DNA from: Syntrophaceae bacterium UBA2251 | GTDB lineage: Bacteria > Desulfobacterota > Syntrophia > Syntrophales > UBA2251 | NCBI GenBank assembly: GCA_002347815.1 | Contig: DDXV01000021.1 | Location: 1 to 34,777 of the forward strand | DNA length: 34,777 nucleotides | Direction of reading: 5' to 3' | Part shown: piece after piece, positions 1 to 8,097 of the stretch | Layout: each line of letters opens with the position of its first letter | How positions within the stretch are numbered: the stretch's first letter is position 1 | Program-made: the position numbers and the translations under genes | Notes under the pieces: generated by a model | The model's database searches: none | Told to the model about the DNA's origin: nothing | Seen by the model: the letters and a program-made list of their open reading frames with translations, nothing else

Positions 1-3
1 ATA

Positions 4-615
4 TTAAACCCTTAAGTCAACGACATTGACCCAGAAGAAGAGAATGGCCACGATCAGGCCGGGGATGGCGAGGATGCCGAAGGCGTAGCGCCAGCCCAAG
101 GTCTCTGCGATTACACCGCCCAGGATGACGCCGATGGCCGTCCCCATGGGAATGGCGGCCGTAAAAAGGCCGTTCATGGTGGCCCGCTTTTCTTCAGGGA
201 AATAGGCGGCGATCATGGCATGGCCGCCGGAGGTATAGGCCGCCTCGCCCACGCCCACCAAGGAGCGCATCGTGAAAAGCTGGGTGAAGTTGCGGGTGAA
301 GGCGCAGGCGGCCGCGCCGAAGCTCCACAGTACCGCCATGATGCCGATGGCCTTTTTTCTGCTCCACCGGTCTATCAGCAGAGAAACGGGAAAAACAAAC
401 CCCGTCATCATCAGGGTGACGATGGAGGCAAACCAGCCGCACTGGGTATCGGTCAATCCCCAGTCGGCCTTCAGATAGGGGAAGATCGCCGCCACGACCA
501 TCCGGTCCACGTAATTGAACAGGTAAAGGAGGAAGAGCAACAGGAAAACATAATACGCGTAGCCTCTCGACACCTTGAAGTCTTGCGCTTCGTGCGGATG
601 TTTTGATGCCTCCAT
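4..615 (-). pseudogene. N-terminal half of an MFS transporter, truncated
   Basis: The protein (203 aa) starts at an ATG with a good ribosome site (AAGGAG about 8 bases upstream). It shows about six hydrophobic segments and the family loop DRWSRKK between the second and third, followed by a conserved segment with RSLVGVGEAAY. These are marks of the N-terminal half of a major facilitator superfamily permease, which normally has 12 helices and 400 to 450 residues. The frame stops three bases from the window edge, just after helix 6, with the sequence VNVVDLRV where homologues continue into the central cytoplasmic loop. It could be a frameshift, a nonsense mutation, an insertion point or a contig-end artefact; bases beyond the window would decide. 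The substrate cannot be read from the sequence. I am sure of the family, less sure that the gene is broken. Confidence 0.75.
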
Positions 616-850
616 GAATGGGCTCCTTCCGGGGTGGCTGCAACGACATCGGTTGTCAGGTTAAGTCTTTTCCGTCACCTCCCTCTCCTTACTCGCGCAT
701 TTTAGAAAGATGATTCTGCAACTTATCGAAGGGTCTCCCCATGGTCAAGACAAAAAGCCGGGCGATGGGCATGCGGGAGGGGGGTCTTCGGGTGCAGGCA
801 AACGTTTCCAGGCGCTCACAAAATCTCTCCCCCCCCATGCAATTCGCCTG

Positions 851-879
851 TTGACTTTTCGGGAGGCTTGTACTATGAG
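851..879 (+). promoter_or_regulatory. Sigma-70 promoter of tRNA-Asn
   Basis: A -35 box TTGACT (851-856) and a -10 box TATGAG (874-879) are separated by exactly 17 bases. The tRNA begins 18 bases after the -10 box, which gives the short leader expected for a stable RNA gene. Confidence 0.7.
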
Positions 880-896
880 ACTCGCCATGAACCGAT

Positions 897-972
897 TCCC
901 CAGTAGCTCAGTCGGTAGAGCAGATGGCTGTTAACCATCGGGTCCGTGGTTCGAGTCCGCGCTGGGGAGCCA
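897..972 (+). tRNA. tRNA-Asn (anticodon GTT)
   Basis: The cloverleaf can be drawn by eye. The acceptor stem TCCCCAG (897-903) pairs with CTGGGGA (962-968). The D stem is GCTC/GAGC. The anticodon stem GATGG/CCATC encloses the loop CTGTTAA with anticodon GTT at 930-932. The T arm carries GGTTCGAGTCC. The discriminator is G and the CCA end is encoded. It reads AAC/AAU codons. Confidence 0.97.
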
Positions 973-990
973 AAAGATCCAGGCTATGAG

Positions 991-1005
991 ACCGGCATCG
1001 GTTTT
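991..1005 (+). terminator. Possible weak terminator after tRNA-Asn
   Basis: A 4-bp stem ACCG/CGGT with loop GCAT is followed directly by TTTT. The stem is short, so this is only a candidate end for the tRNA transcript. Confidence 0.25.
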
Positions 1006-1040
1006 ACAACCTTTTTTCATGGCCCCGACCCTGGTCCAAA

Positions 1041-1059
1041 CGAGGGCGGTAAACCCTCG
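1041..1059. repeat. Inverted repeat in the thiolase leader
   Basis: CGAGGG (1041-1046) and CCCTCG (1054-1059) form a perfect 6-bp inverted repeat with a 7-base loop, ending 12 bases before the Shine-Dalgarno site. It could be an operator or a small RNA hairpin affecting translation. The function is not known. Confidence 0.4.
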
Positions 1060-1087
1060 AATTTCACCCTAAGGAGGATATCGTAGA

Positions 1088-2338
1088 ATGAAGGATGTCG
1101 TTATCGTATCCGCATGTCGGACCGCCATCGGCACGTTCGGGGGCAGCCTGAAAGACTCCAACAGCGCCACCCTGGCGAGTGTCGTGATGAAGGAGGCCAT
1201 CGCCCGGGCCGGCATTGACCCCGCCTTGATCGAGGACGTGCGCTTCGGCTGCTGCATGGAGCCGGTCGATACCATGAACGTCACGCGCATCGCGGCGATC
1301 CTGGCCGGCATTCCGGAGACGACCACGGCCGTGACGGTCAACCGCGTCTGCATCTCCGCCATGGAGGCGGTCGTCTCTTCCATGGCCTGGATCCAGGCCG
1401 GACTCGCCGAGATCGTCCTGGCCGGCGGTGTGGAACACATGTCCGGGGCGCCCTATTCCGTTCCGGCCGCGCGCTGGGGATGCCGTCTGCAGGACCAGGT
1501 CTTCGTGGATAACCTCATCCACGGTCTCCATGCCGGTTCCCACGTGATTCGCGGTCTGGAGAAGGGCCCCATCAAGGAAGGACCAATCGTCGACCTGTTC
1601 CGCGGCAAACCCTACATCATGGGGATCACGGCGGAACTCATCGCCCAGAAGCACAACATGAGCCGGGAGGAGATCGACGAGGTCGCCCTGCGCAGCCACA
1701 ACAACGCCGAACGGGCGACCCTCGAGGGCGACTTCGCCGCCGAGATCGTGCCGGTGGAGATCCCCCAGAAGAAGGGAAAGCCGCCGAAGTTCTTCGACAA
1801 GGACGAGCATTTCCGGCCGGGGCTCACCCTGGCGGATCTCGCCGCGCTGCCGCCGGCCTTCATCCCCAAGATCGGCAAGGTCACGGCGGGGAACTCTTCC
1901 GGCATCAACGACGGCGCCGCGGCCGTCCTGCTGATGTCCGCGGAAAAGGCGCAGGCGCTCGGCTTGAAGCCCCTGGCCCGCATCACGGCCGTCGGGCGGG
2001 GAGGCTGCCACCCCTCCGTCATGGGCCTCTCCCCGGTGCCGGCCGTTCAGGATCTGCTGAAGAGGTCGGGCATGAAGATAGACGATTTCGACCTGATCGA
2101 GCTCAACGAGGCCTTCGCCTCCCAGTACCTGGGCTGCGAGCGCGAACTCGGACTGAACCGCGAGATCACGAACGTCAACGGCTCCGGCTGCGCCCTGGGC
2201 CATCCGGTCGGCGCCACGGGGTGCCGCCTCATGGTCACCCTGATCCATGCCCTCAAGAAACGCGGCAAGACCAAGGGGCTCGCCACGCTGTGCGGCGGCG
2301 GCGGCGTGTCGTTGGCCGTCGCCCTGGAGGTGCTCTGA
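1088..2338 (+). CDS. Thiolase (acetyl-CoA acetyltransferase family), variant
   Basis: A 416-residue cytoplasmic thiolase. Members either condense two acetyl-CoA or cleave 3-oxoacyl-CoA with CoA in beta-oxidation. The start is fixed by AAGGAGGA nine bases before the ATG. The catalytic set is present: nucleophile Cys88 in NRVCIS, an NEAF block, His372 in GHPVGATG and Cys402 in CGGGG. The last two are 30 residues apart, as in the well-studied bacterial enzyme. Two things are odd. The glycine that normally follows the Ser of the Cys motif is alanine (CISA), and about 20 extra residues lie between the RWG segment and the MGITAE segment, so the protein is longer than the usual 390 or so. No other beta-oxidation gene is adjacent. 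The gene ends at a clear terminator, so it is probably transcribed alone. Acyl-chain specificity cannot be told. Confidence 0.93.
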   Translation: MKDVVIVSACRTAIGTFGGSLKDSNSATLASVVMKEAIARAGIDPALIEDVRFGCCMEPVDTMNVTRIAAILAGIPETTTAVTVNRVCISAMEAVVSSMAWIQAGLAEIVLAGGVEHMSGAPYSVPAARWGCRLQDQVFVDNLIHGLHAGSHVIRGLEKGPIKEGPIVDLFRGKPYIMGITAELIAQKHNMSREEIDEVALRSHNNAERATLEGDFAAEIVPVEIPQKKGKPPKFFDKDEHFRPGLTLADLAALPPAFIPKIGKVTAGNSSGINDGAAAVLLMSAEKAQALGLKPLARITAVGRGGCHPSVMGLSPVPAVQDLLKRSGMKIDDFDLIELNEAFASQYLGCERELGLNREITNVNGSGCALGHPVGATGCRLMVTLIHALKKRGKTKGLATLCGGGGVSLAVALEVL

Positions 2339-2365
2339 TCCTGGCTTAAACAACGGACGGAAATC

Positions 2366-2398
2366 AACGGCGGCCGGGATCCCCCCGGTCGCCGTTTT
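2366..2398 (+). terminator. Intrinsic terminator after the thiolase gene
   Basis: A 13-bp stem (2366-2378 with 2384-2396, one G-T pair) has a 5-base loop and ends in TTTT. It lies in the 78-base gap between the convergent thiolase and mtgA genes. Confidence 0.8.
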
Positions 2399-2416
2399 CG
2401 CTCGACATGCGGTCTG

Positions 2417-3358
2417 TCAGGGGGATGGGCCGGAAGGCCCCGCCGGGGGCGGCGGAACCAGGCCTTCCTGCTCCTCGTCATCCGTCGGCGGCCCCGTCCC
2501 GTCGGGCGCCCCGGGAGCGGCCGCATCCTTTTCCGACGGGGAGAGCGGATCCGGAACGTCGAGATCCAGCCAGCCCTCCGTCGCCGCCTCCTCCGGTTCC
2601 GTCAACAGCTCCTCGAATTCGGGAATGACGATGCCCCGGCGGACCATGATCTGGTAGATCCGCTCCGAACGGTACGCGACATAGCGCGATCCCCCCGTCG
2701 GGTTGAACCGCCGGGGATTGGGCAGGACGGCCGCCAGTTGCGCCGCCTCCCGGGCCGTAAGCGCCGCCGCCGGTTTTCCGAAGTAGCGCCGTGCCGCCGC
2801 CTCGATGCCGAAGGTCCCCTCCCCCCATTCCGCGACGTTCAGGTAGAGTTCGATGATCCGGCGCTTGGAGAGCCGGTTCTCCAGCCGCCAGGTCAGGATG
2901 GCCTCCTTGACCTTGCGGACGGGATTCTTGGACGGGGAAAGATAAAGATTCTTCGCCAGCTGCTGGCTGATGGTGCTGCCGCCCACCTTGAACCGCTTCT
3001 TTTGCAGATCCTTCTTCAGGGCCTTCTCCATCGCCTTCAAATCGAACCCCTCGTGACGCCAGAATTTGTCGTCCTCGGCAATAATGACGGCCTTGGCCAC
3101 GTATGGGGAGATGCGCGACCAGGGGACCCATTGCTGATGGACCTTGCGACGGAGGCCCTTCTCCCGCCACTCCGCCTCCCGGTGTTTCATGAAGGCGGTT
3201 TTCTTGGGATTCTTCCGCTGTAATTGGGAGATATCAGGAAAAATGAAGTAATACGAGACGTTGACGGCAAGCGCCGCCACGGCCACCAGGGCGATCATCC
3301 GAACCCATCTCAACATCGACGCCTTCCCGGGACGATTTTTTCTCTTCCCGCGCCTCAT
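2417..3358 (-). CDS. mtgA: Monofunctional peptidoglycan glycosyltransferase
   Basis: This enzyme polymerises lipid II into glycan strands on the outer face of the inner membrane. It is a GT51 domain without a transpeptidase. One N-terminal membrane helix (about residues 17-37) is followed by the diagnostic blocks: EDDKFWRHEGFD with catalytic Glu95, GGSTISQQLAKNLYL (126-140), RRIIELYLNVAEWG with the second Glu170, and LPNPRRFNP (212-220). The first ATG gives 313 aa. A second ATG at 3316 has a better ribosome site (GGAAGG, 7 bases before) and would give 299 aa. The C-terminus carries about 60 extra acidic, proline-rich residues beyond the E. coli-like core; their role is unknown. It converges on the thiolase gene and diverges from the LysM-hydrolase gene. 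Confidence 0.94.
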   Translation of the reverse strand: MRRGKRKNRPGKASMLRWVRMIALVAVAALAVNVSYYFIFPDISQLQRKNPKKTAFMKHREAEWREKGLRRKVHQQWVPWSRISPYVAKAVIIAEDDKFWRHEGFDLKAMEKALKKDLQKKRFKVGGSTISQQLAKNLYLSPSKNPVRKVKEAILTWRLENRLSKRRIIELYLNVAEWGEGTFGIEAAARRYFGKPAAALTAREAAQLAAVLPNPRRFNPTGGSRYVAYRSERIYQIMVRRGIVIPEFEELLTEPEEAATEGWLDLDVPDPLSPSEKDAAAPGAPDGTGPPTDDEEQEGLVPPPPAGPSGPSP

Positions 3359-3444
3359 ACCCCATACCGGTGGATTTTAAAAGCATTTTTAGAGGCAGAT
3401 GCGTGAAATCGCCTCAGAAATCATCGCCGTGGGTAAAAAAAGCT

Positions 3445-3473
3445 TTGACATTCCCGGAAATATCCGATAGAAC
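3445..3473 (+). promoter_or_regulatory. Promoter of the LysM-NlpC/P60 gene
   Basis: A perfect TTGACA (3445-3450) lies 17 bases from TAGAAC (3468-3473). Transcription would begin near 3480, leaving a leader of about 90 bases before the start codon. I see no recognisable riboswitch in that leader. Confidence 0.65.
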
Positions 3474-3570
3474 CCAACATCTTTTCGTGTGCAGTTTGTC
3501 ATCCATTGCCAAAATCTGTGCACCGTTACCAAAATGGGGCAACCCCCGACTACCCAAGAGGAGGTACACC

Positions 3571-4581
3571 ATGATGAAACGGCGGATTTTCCCATGGATG
3601 GGGCTAGCAGTCCTGTTCTCGTCATTCATCTTCTGCCAGACGGCTCTGGCAAAGCACCCCTACACGGTCAAGCGCGGCGATTCCCTCGCCAAGATTTCCA
3701 ATAACGTGCATGTCAGCGTCCGCGATCTTCAGGCGGCCAACGGCCTGAAAGGGACCGCCCTGAAGCCCGGCCAGGTTCTGGTGATTCCCCAGGCCGGGAA
3801 AAAGGGACTGGCAAAATCCAAACCCACCGAGGCACGAAAAAATCTGCACGCCGTCCGGCGCGGGACGGGGTCTTCGCGGACCTATGTGGTCAAGCGGGGG
3901 GACAGCCTGCGGAAGATTGCCCTGAAGACGGGCGTCTCCGCGAAAACGCTCAAGCGCCTGAACCATCTGCGCACCCATCGGCTCAAGCCCGGCCAGAGGC
4001 TCGCCCTGTCGGCCCCGCGCATCCCGGAGGAAAGCGGCAGCAGCCGCGGACAGGCCCCGCAGGATGTCGCCCTCCGCAGCGGCGCGGAATTGGATGAGGA
4101 AGAAGACCTCGGTCCCATCCGCGAGGAAGACTGGGCCGCCGTCGAAAAGGACAAGCTCGCCAGTTCCGAGCTCCTCGGGAAATGGAACAACCCCAGCGAG
4201 CGTGAACTGCTGGTCAAGGTCGCCAAGGGTTTCATGGGCGCCCCCTACCGTCTCGGCGGCTCTTCCATTCGCGGCCTGGACTGCTCCGCCTTCGTGAAGA
4301 AGATTTATGCGTTCTTCGACGTCTCGCTGCCCCGGACGGCCCATGAGCAATCCCGCGTCGGCAAACACGTGGCCCGCGGGGATCTCGTGGAAGGGGACCT
4401 CGTGTTCTTCAACACCCGCCGCCCCATCGGCCACGTCGGCATCTACATCGGCAACAACGAGTTCGTCCATGCCGCCTCCGGCCGATCGAGAATGGTCCGG
4501 GTCAACAGTCTCGACGAACCCTACTACAGCAAGCATTTCGTCAAGGCCATGCGTCTCAAGGGCCTGGACGACGGCGTTTAG
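3571..4581 (+). CDS. Secreted LysM-NlpC/P60 peptidoglycan hydrolase
   Basis: A 336-residue exported cell-wall endopeptidase that would cut peptide stems in peptidoglycan. The start at 3571 is preferred because AAGAGGAGG precedes it at the right distance and it opens a signal peptide (basic MMKRR, hydrophobic core, cleavage after ALA near residue 27); the frame is open further upstream. Two LysM glycan-binding repeats follow, each beginning YTVKRGDSL or YVVKRGDSL (about 30-73 and 104-147), then an acidic linker, then an NlpC/P60 domain (about 210-330). The catalytic residues are visible: Cys238 in LDCSAF, His288 in GHVGIYIG and a third polar residue, His300. It has its own promoter and a strong terminator, so it is a single-gene unit. 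A role in division or wall turnover is inference. Confidence 0.93.
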   Translation: MMKRRIFPWMGLAVLFSSFIFCQTALAKHPYTVKRGDSLAKISNNVHVSVRDLQAANGLKGTALKPGQVLVIPQAGKKGLAKSKPTEARKNLHAVRRGTGSSRTYVVKRGDSLRKIALKTGVSAKTLKRLNHLRTHRLKPGQRLALSAPRIPEESGSSRGQAPQDVALRSGAELDEEEDLGPIREEDWAAVEKDKLASSELLGKWNNPSERELLVKVAKGFMGAPYRLGGSSIRGLDCSAFVKKIYAFFDVSLPRTAHEQSRVGKHVARGDLVEGDLVFFNTRRPIGHVGIYIGNNEFVHAASGRSRMVRVNSLDEPYYSKHFVKAMRLKGLDDGV

Positions 4582-4606
4582 CGGTCCTTAACGCATTCAT
4601 GAACCC

Positions 4607-4634
4607 TGGGACGAGTTTCTCGTCCCATTTTTTT
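4607..4634 (+). terminator. Strong intrinsic terminator after the LysM-NlpC/P60 gene
   Basis: A perfect 9-bp stem, TGGGACGAG (4607-4615) with CTCGTCCCA (4619-4627), has a TTT loop and is followed by seven T. Confidence 0.95.
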
Positions 4635-4659
4635 GCCTTTTCATCCCCCCCGCCGGAAG

Positions 4660-4695
4660 ATTCCTCCGCGCCCACGCGGGGAAGCGCGGAGGAAT
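4660..4695. repeat. Stem-loop at the start of the aconitase upstream region
   Basis: ATTCCTCCGCG (4660-4670) pairs perfectly over 11 bp with CGCGGAGGAAT (4685-4695). The 14-base loop can itself form CCC/GGG. There is no T run after it, so it is not a normal terminator. It could be a processed RNA end, a protein-binding site or the first element of the leader that follows. Confidence 0.6.
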
Positions 4696-4717
4696 GTTGT
4701 TGTCATTCGGCGGCGAA

Positions 4718-4819
4718 TATGATAGGAAGCGGGCCGTTCCCCGGATCCAAGAACGGCCGGGCGCAACGGGAATCGACAGGCCCCCATGCGGCGTACCCCC
4801 CGGGTGCGCCGCATGTTTT
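4718..4819 (+). promoter_or_regulatory. Structured leader with terminator-like hairpin before aconitase
   Basis: The 318 bases between the LysM-gene stop and aconitase hold no gene. After the two stem-loops described above there is a -10-like TATGAT (4718-4723, no clear -35). Next comes an 8-bp hairpin, GGCCGTTC/GAACGGCC (4732-4739 with 4751-4758). Then a 14-bp hairpin with one T-G pair (4785-4798 with 4802-4815) is followed by TTTT. GGCGCA at 4760-4765 could instead pair with TGCGCC inside the last hairpin (4805-4810). This layout fits transcription attenuation or a ligand-sensing leader for the aconitase operon. It could also be a plain terminator with the operon promoter further down, though I see no good promoter in 4820-4899. 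Confidence 0.5.
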
Positions 4820-4899
4820 GTATGACCGGCGGGAAGATCCGTCAGCGCTCCGGGGCCGTTGACCTTCAACCCTTAGCCCTTCATTCAGGTAACCACGGC

Positions 4900-6840
4900 A
4901 TGGCCGCAACGCTCACGCAGAAGATCCTGGAATCCCATCTGGTCTCCGGCCGCCTCGAGGCCGGTGAGGAAATCGCCATCCGGATCGACCAGACCCTGAC
5001 GCAGGACGCCACCGGGACGATGGCCTACCTCCAGTTCGAGGCCATGCACTGCGCCCGCGTCCGGACGGAGCTCTCCGTCAGCTACATCGACCACAACACC
5101 GTGCAGATCGGTTTCGAAAACGCGGACGACCACCGGTACCTGACGAGCGTCGCCCGGAAATACGGTCTCTATCTGTCCCGCGCTGGAAACGGCATCTGTC
5201 ACCAGGTCCATCTGGAGCGCTTCGGCAAGCCGGGCCGCACCCTGATCGGATCGGACAGTCACACCCCGACCGGGGGCGGTCTCGGTCTGTTCGCCCTTGG
5301 TGCAGGCGGGCTCGACGTCGCCCGGGCCATGGCGGGAGAGCCTTTTTATCTGACCTGCCCCCGGGTCGTCCGCATCAACCTCGCGGGCGCCCTGCCGCCC
5401 TGGGTTTCCGCCAAGGACATCATCCTCCATGTCTTGCAGCGCTTCACGACGAAGGGCAACGTCGGCTGCGTCTTCGAATACGCCGGGGCGGGGATCGAGA
5501 CGCTGACCGTGCCGGAGCGGGCGACCATCACGAACATGGGCGCCGAATGCGGGGTGACAACCTCCCTCTTCCCCAGCGACGGGATGACGCGGGCCTTTCT
5601 CCGGGCCCAGGGACGGGAGGCGGACTGGCTTCCGCTCGCCGCCGACCCCGACGCGGTCTACGAACGCACGGTGGACATCAACCTGTCCGAACTCGTTCCG
5701 CTCGCCGCCTGCCCGCACAGCCCCGACGAGGTGCGCGCCGTCCGCGACATCGGCCCCCTCGCCGTTCAGCAGGTCTGCATCGGCAGTTGCACGAACGCCT
5801 CCTACAAGGACCTGGCCACCGTTGCCCGGATCCTCCGGGGGCGGACCGTCCATTCCGATATCAGCTTCATCGTGGCCCCCGGTTCACGGCAGGTGCTGGA
5901 GAACCTCCTCCGGGACGGCTATCTCGCGGACCTGATCGGAGCGGGCGCCCGTCTGATGGAAAACGCCTGCGGCTTCTGCATCGGCAACAGCCAGAGCCCC
6001 TCCTCCGGCGGCGTCTCCCTGAGAACCTCGAACCGGAACTTTCTGGGCCGTTCCGGCACGAAGGACGCCCGGATCTACCTCGTCAGTCCGGAGACGGCCG
6101 CCGCGGCCGTGCTCACCGGCCGCCTGACCGATCCGCGCGACCTCGGCATGACCTGCCCGGACGTCGACCTGCCGGAGCGGTTTCATATCGACGACCGCCT
6201 CATCGAGAAGCCGGACGGCGCCGTGGATCCGGACTCCGTCCCCATCGTGCGCGGCCCGAACATCGGCGCCCCGCCGGTCAACACCCCCCTGCCAGAGGCG
6301 CTCGACGGCGAGGCCACCCTCAAGGTGGGCGACAAGATCACCACCGACCACATCATCCCGGCGGGGGCGCGGATGAAATACCGTTCCAACATCCCCCGCT
6401 ACGCCGAATTCGTCTTCGAAATCCTCGACGGGACCTTTCCCGCCCGGGCCGCCCGCATCCGCGACGAGGGCCGCCACAACGTCATCGTAGCGGGGCTCTC
6501 CTACGGGCAGGGGTCGTCCCGCGAGCACGCGGCGATCTGTCCCATGTATCTCGGGGTAAAGGCCGTGATCGCCAAATCCTTCGAGCGGATCCACGCCGCC
6601 AACCTGGTCAATTTCGGCATCCTGCCGCTCCTCTTCGCGGACGAGGCGGACTACGACCGGATCGCGCAGGGAGACCGGCTCACGATCCCGAACATGCGCG
6701 CCGCACTGGAGGACGGAGAAACCCTCACGGTGGAAAACCGCACGAAACACCTGACGTTCACCGTGAGGCACACCCTCTCGCCACGCCAGCGGGCTCTGAT
6801 CCTCGCCGGCGGCGCCTTGAATGCAAGCTGCACATCGTGA
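4900..6840 (+). CDS. acn: Aconitate hydratase
   Basis: A 646-residue [4Fe-4S] enzyme that interconverts citrate and isocitrate through cis-aconitate in the cytoplasm. The cluster cysteines are Cys297 (in IGSCTN), Cys357 and Cys360 (in ACGFC). Other family blocks are IDHNT (63-67), GSDSHTPTGGG (118-128), the C-terminal swivel-domain segment GDKITTDHIIPAG and YGQGSSREHAA. The length fits the short, mitochondrial-like bacterial type, not the 850-900-residue AcnA/AcnB proteins. An ATG at 4786 is also in frame but lies inside a hairpin and adds residues foreign to the family, so I start at 4900; the ribosome site there is weak. Isocitrate dehydrogenase begins 27 bases after the stop, which suggests joint synthesis of 2-oxoglutarate. 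Confidence 0.95.
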   Translation: MAATLTQKILESHLVSGRLEAGEEIAIRIDQTLTQDATGTMAYLQFEAMHCARVRTELSVSYIDHNTVQIGFENADDHRYLTSVARKYGLYLSRAGNGICHQVHLERFGKPGRTLIGSDSHTPTGGGLGLFALGAGGLDVARAMAGEPFYLTCPRVVRINLAGALPPWVSAKDIILHVLQRFTTKGNVGCVFEYAGAGIETLTVPERATITNMGAECGVTTSLFPSDGMTRAFLRAQGREADWLPLAADPDAVYERTVDINLSELVPLAACPHSPDEVRAVRDIGPLAVQQVCIGSCTNASYKDLATVARILRGRTVHSDISFIVAPGSRQVLENLLRDGYLADLIGAGARLMENACGFCIGNSQSPSSGGVSLRTSNRNFLGRSGTKDARIYLVSPETAAAAVLTGRLTDPRDLGMTCPDVDLPERFHIDDRLIEKPDGAVDPDSVPIVRGPNIGAPPVNTPLPEALDGEATLKVGDKITTDHIIPAGARMKYRSNIPRYAEFVFEILDGTFPARAARIRDEGRHNVIVAGLSYGQGSSREHAAICPMYLGVKAVIAKSFERIHAANLVNFGILPLLFADEADYDRIAQGDRLTIPNMRAALEDGETLTVENRTKHLTFTVRHTLSPRQRALILAGGALNASCTS

Positions 6841-6867
6841 AATAATGAAAACCCAGGAGTTGAATCG

Positions 6868-8097
6868 ATGCCTTTGGTGAAAAAGATCCAGGTGAAAACA
6901 ACCGTCGTCGAGATGGACGGCGACGAGATGACGCGCATCATGTGGCGGATGGTGAAGGACCACCTGCTTTTGCCCTTCCTCGAGATGGACCTTGCCGCCT
7001 ACGACCTCCACGTCAAGCACCGGGACGACACGGACGATGCGGTCACGGTGGAGGCCGCCCGGGCGATCATGACCTACGGCGTCGGAGTCAAGTGCGCAAC
7101 CATCACCCCGACGGAAGACCGGGTGAAGGAATACGGCCTGAAAAAAGCCTGGAAGAGCCCCAACGGCACGATCCGGTCGATGCTCGACGGCACGGTGTTC
7201 CGCACCCCGATCCTCGTCCGGAACATCCGCCCCCTGGTCACGACATGGCGCAAACCCATCACCATCGGCCGCCACGCCTACGGCGACGTCTACAGCGGCG
7301 TCGAGCTCGCCGTTCCGGGCCCGGGCCGCGCGGAGATCACGTTCCATCCCGCCGCGGGCGGTCCCGCGACCGCTCAGGTCATCCACACCTTCTCGGGGGC
7401 CGGCATCGTTCAGGGGACGCACAACACCGACGCCTCCATCGAGAGCTTCGCGCGGGCCTGCTTCACCTACGCCCTGGACCGCAAGATCGACCTGTGGTTC
7501 AGCACCAAGGACACCATCTCCAAGGTCTACGACGCCCGGTTCCGCGAGATCTTCGACCGGGAGTACGAGGCGCGCTGGAAGGACAGGTTCCAGGAGGCGG
7601 GGATCGAATATTTCTTCACGCTCATCGACGACGCGGTCGCCCGGATCATCCGCTCCGAGGGAGGCGTCCTGTGGGCGCTGAAGAACTACGATGGCGACGT
7701 CATGTCCGACATGGTGGCCACGGCCTTCGGCAGCCTCGCCATGATGACGTCCGTCCTCGTGTCGCCGCACGGCTACTACGAATACGAGGCGGCGCACGGC
7801 ACCGTCCAGAAGCATTACTACAAGCACCTGGCAGGCGAGGAGACCTCGACCAATTCCATGGCGCTGATCTTCGCCTGGACCGGGGGTCTCCGCAAGCGCG
7901 GTGAACTGGACGGCACACCGGAGGTGGTCGCCTTCGCCGACGCGCTCGAGGCGGCCGCCCTCGAAACGGTCGAGGCGGGCGTCATGACGGGGGATCTCCT
8001 CGCCGTCGCGGACCCGTCCCCCGACAACCGGAAGGTCTCCACGGAGGCCTTCATTCTGGCCATCGCCGAGAGGTTGCAGCGAAAGCTCCATGGATAG
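6868..8097 (+). CDS. icd: Isocitrate dehydrogenase, homodimeric eukaryotic-type
   Basis: This enzyme oxidatively decarboxylates isocitrate to 2-oxoglutarate. The 409 residues follow the subfamily that includes human IDH1, not E. coli Icd: VEMDGDEMTRI near the start, RDDTDD, GVKCATITPTEDRV (73-86), WKSPNGTIR (95-103) and IGRHAYGD (133-140), where Arg135 matches the substrate-binding arginine of IDH1. Later blocks include THNTDAS and YEYEAAHGTVQKHYYKHLAG. AGGAG precedes the ATG. It sits between acn and rlmN, and its last 8 bases overlap rlmN. Cofactor choice (NADP is usual in this subfamily) cannot be proved from the sequence alone. Confidence 0.93.
   Translation: MPLVKKIQVKTTVVEMDGDEMTRIMWRMVKDHLLLPFLEMDLAAYDLHVKHRDDTDDAVTVEAARAIMTYGVGVKCATITPTEDRVKEYGLKKAWKSPNGTIRSMLDGTVFRTPILVRNIRPLVTTWRKPITIGRHAYGDVYSGVELAVPGPGRAEITFHPAAGGPATAQVIHTFSGAGIVQGTHNTDASIESFARACFTYALDRKIDLWFSTKDTISKVYDARFREIFDREYEARWKDRFQEAGIEYFFTLIDDAVARIIRSEGGVLWALKNYDGDVMSDMVATAFGSLAMMTSVLVSPHGYYEYEAAHGTVQKHYYKHLAGEETSTNSMALIFAWTGGLRKRGELDGTPEVVAFADALEAAALETVEAGVMTGDLLAVADPSPDNRKVSTEAFILAIAERLQRKLHG

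Noticed and set aside
710..934. A small open frame across the tRNA region
   Set aside because: It runs through the tRNA promoter and into tRNA-Asn and has no ribosome site.
897..972. tRNA-Asn as an integration site
   Set aside because: No integrase and no repeat of the tRNA 3' end are visible in the window.
1064..2353. A 429-residue open frame on the minus strand
   Set aside because: It is antisense to the thiolase, has no recognisable domain and shows the Arg/His/Asp-rich composition of a shadow frame in GC-rich DNA.
3474..3570. A c-di-AMP or other riboswitch ahead of the LysM-NlpC/P60 gene
   Set aside because: Such genes often have one, but I could not match the leader to any known consensus.
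4786..4899. An upstream ATG for aconitase
   Set aside because: It lies inside the 14-bp hairpin and would add residues that aconitases lack.
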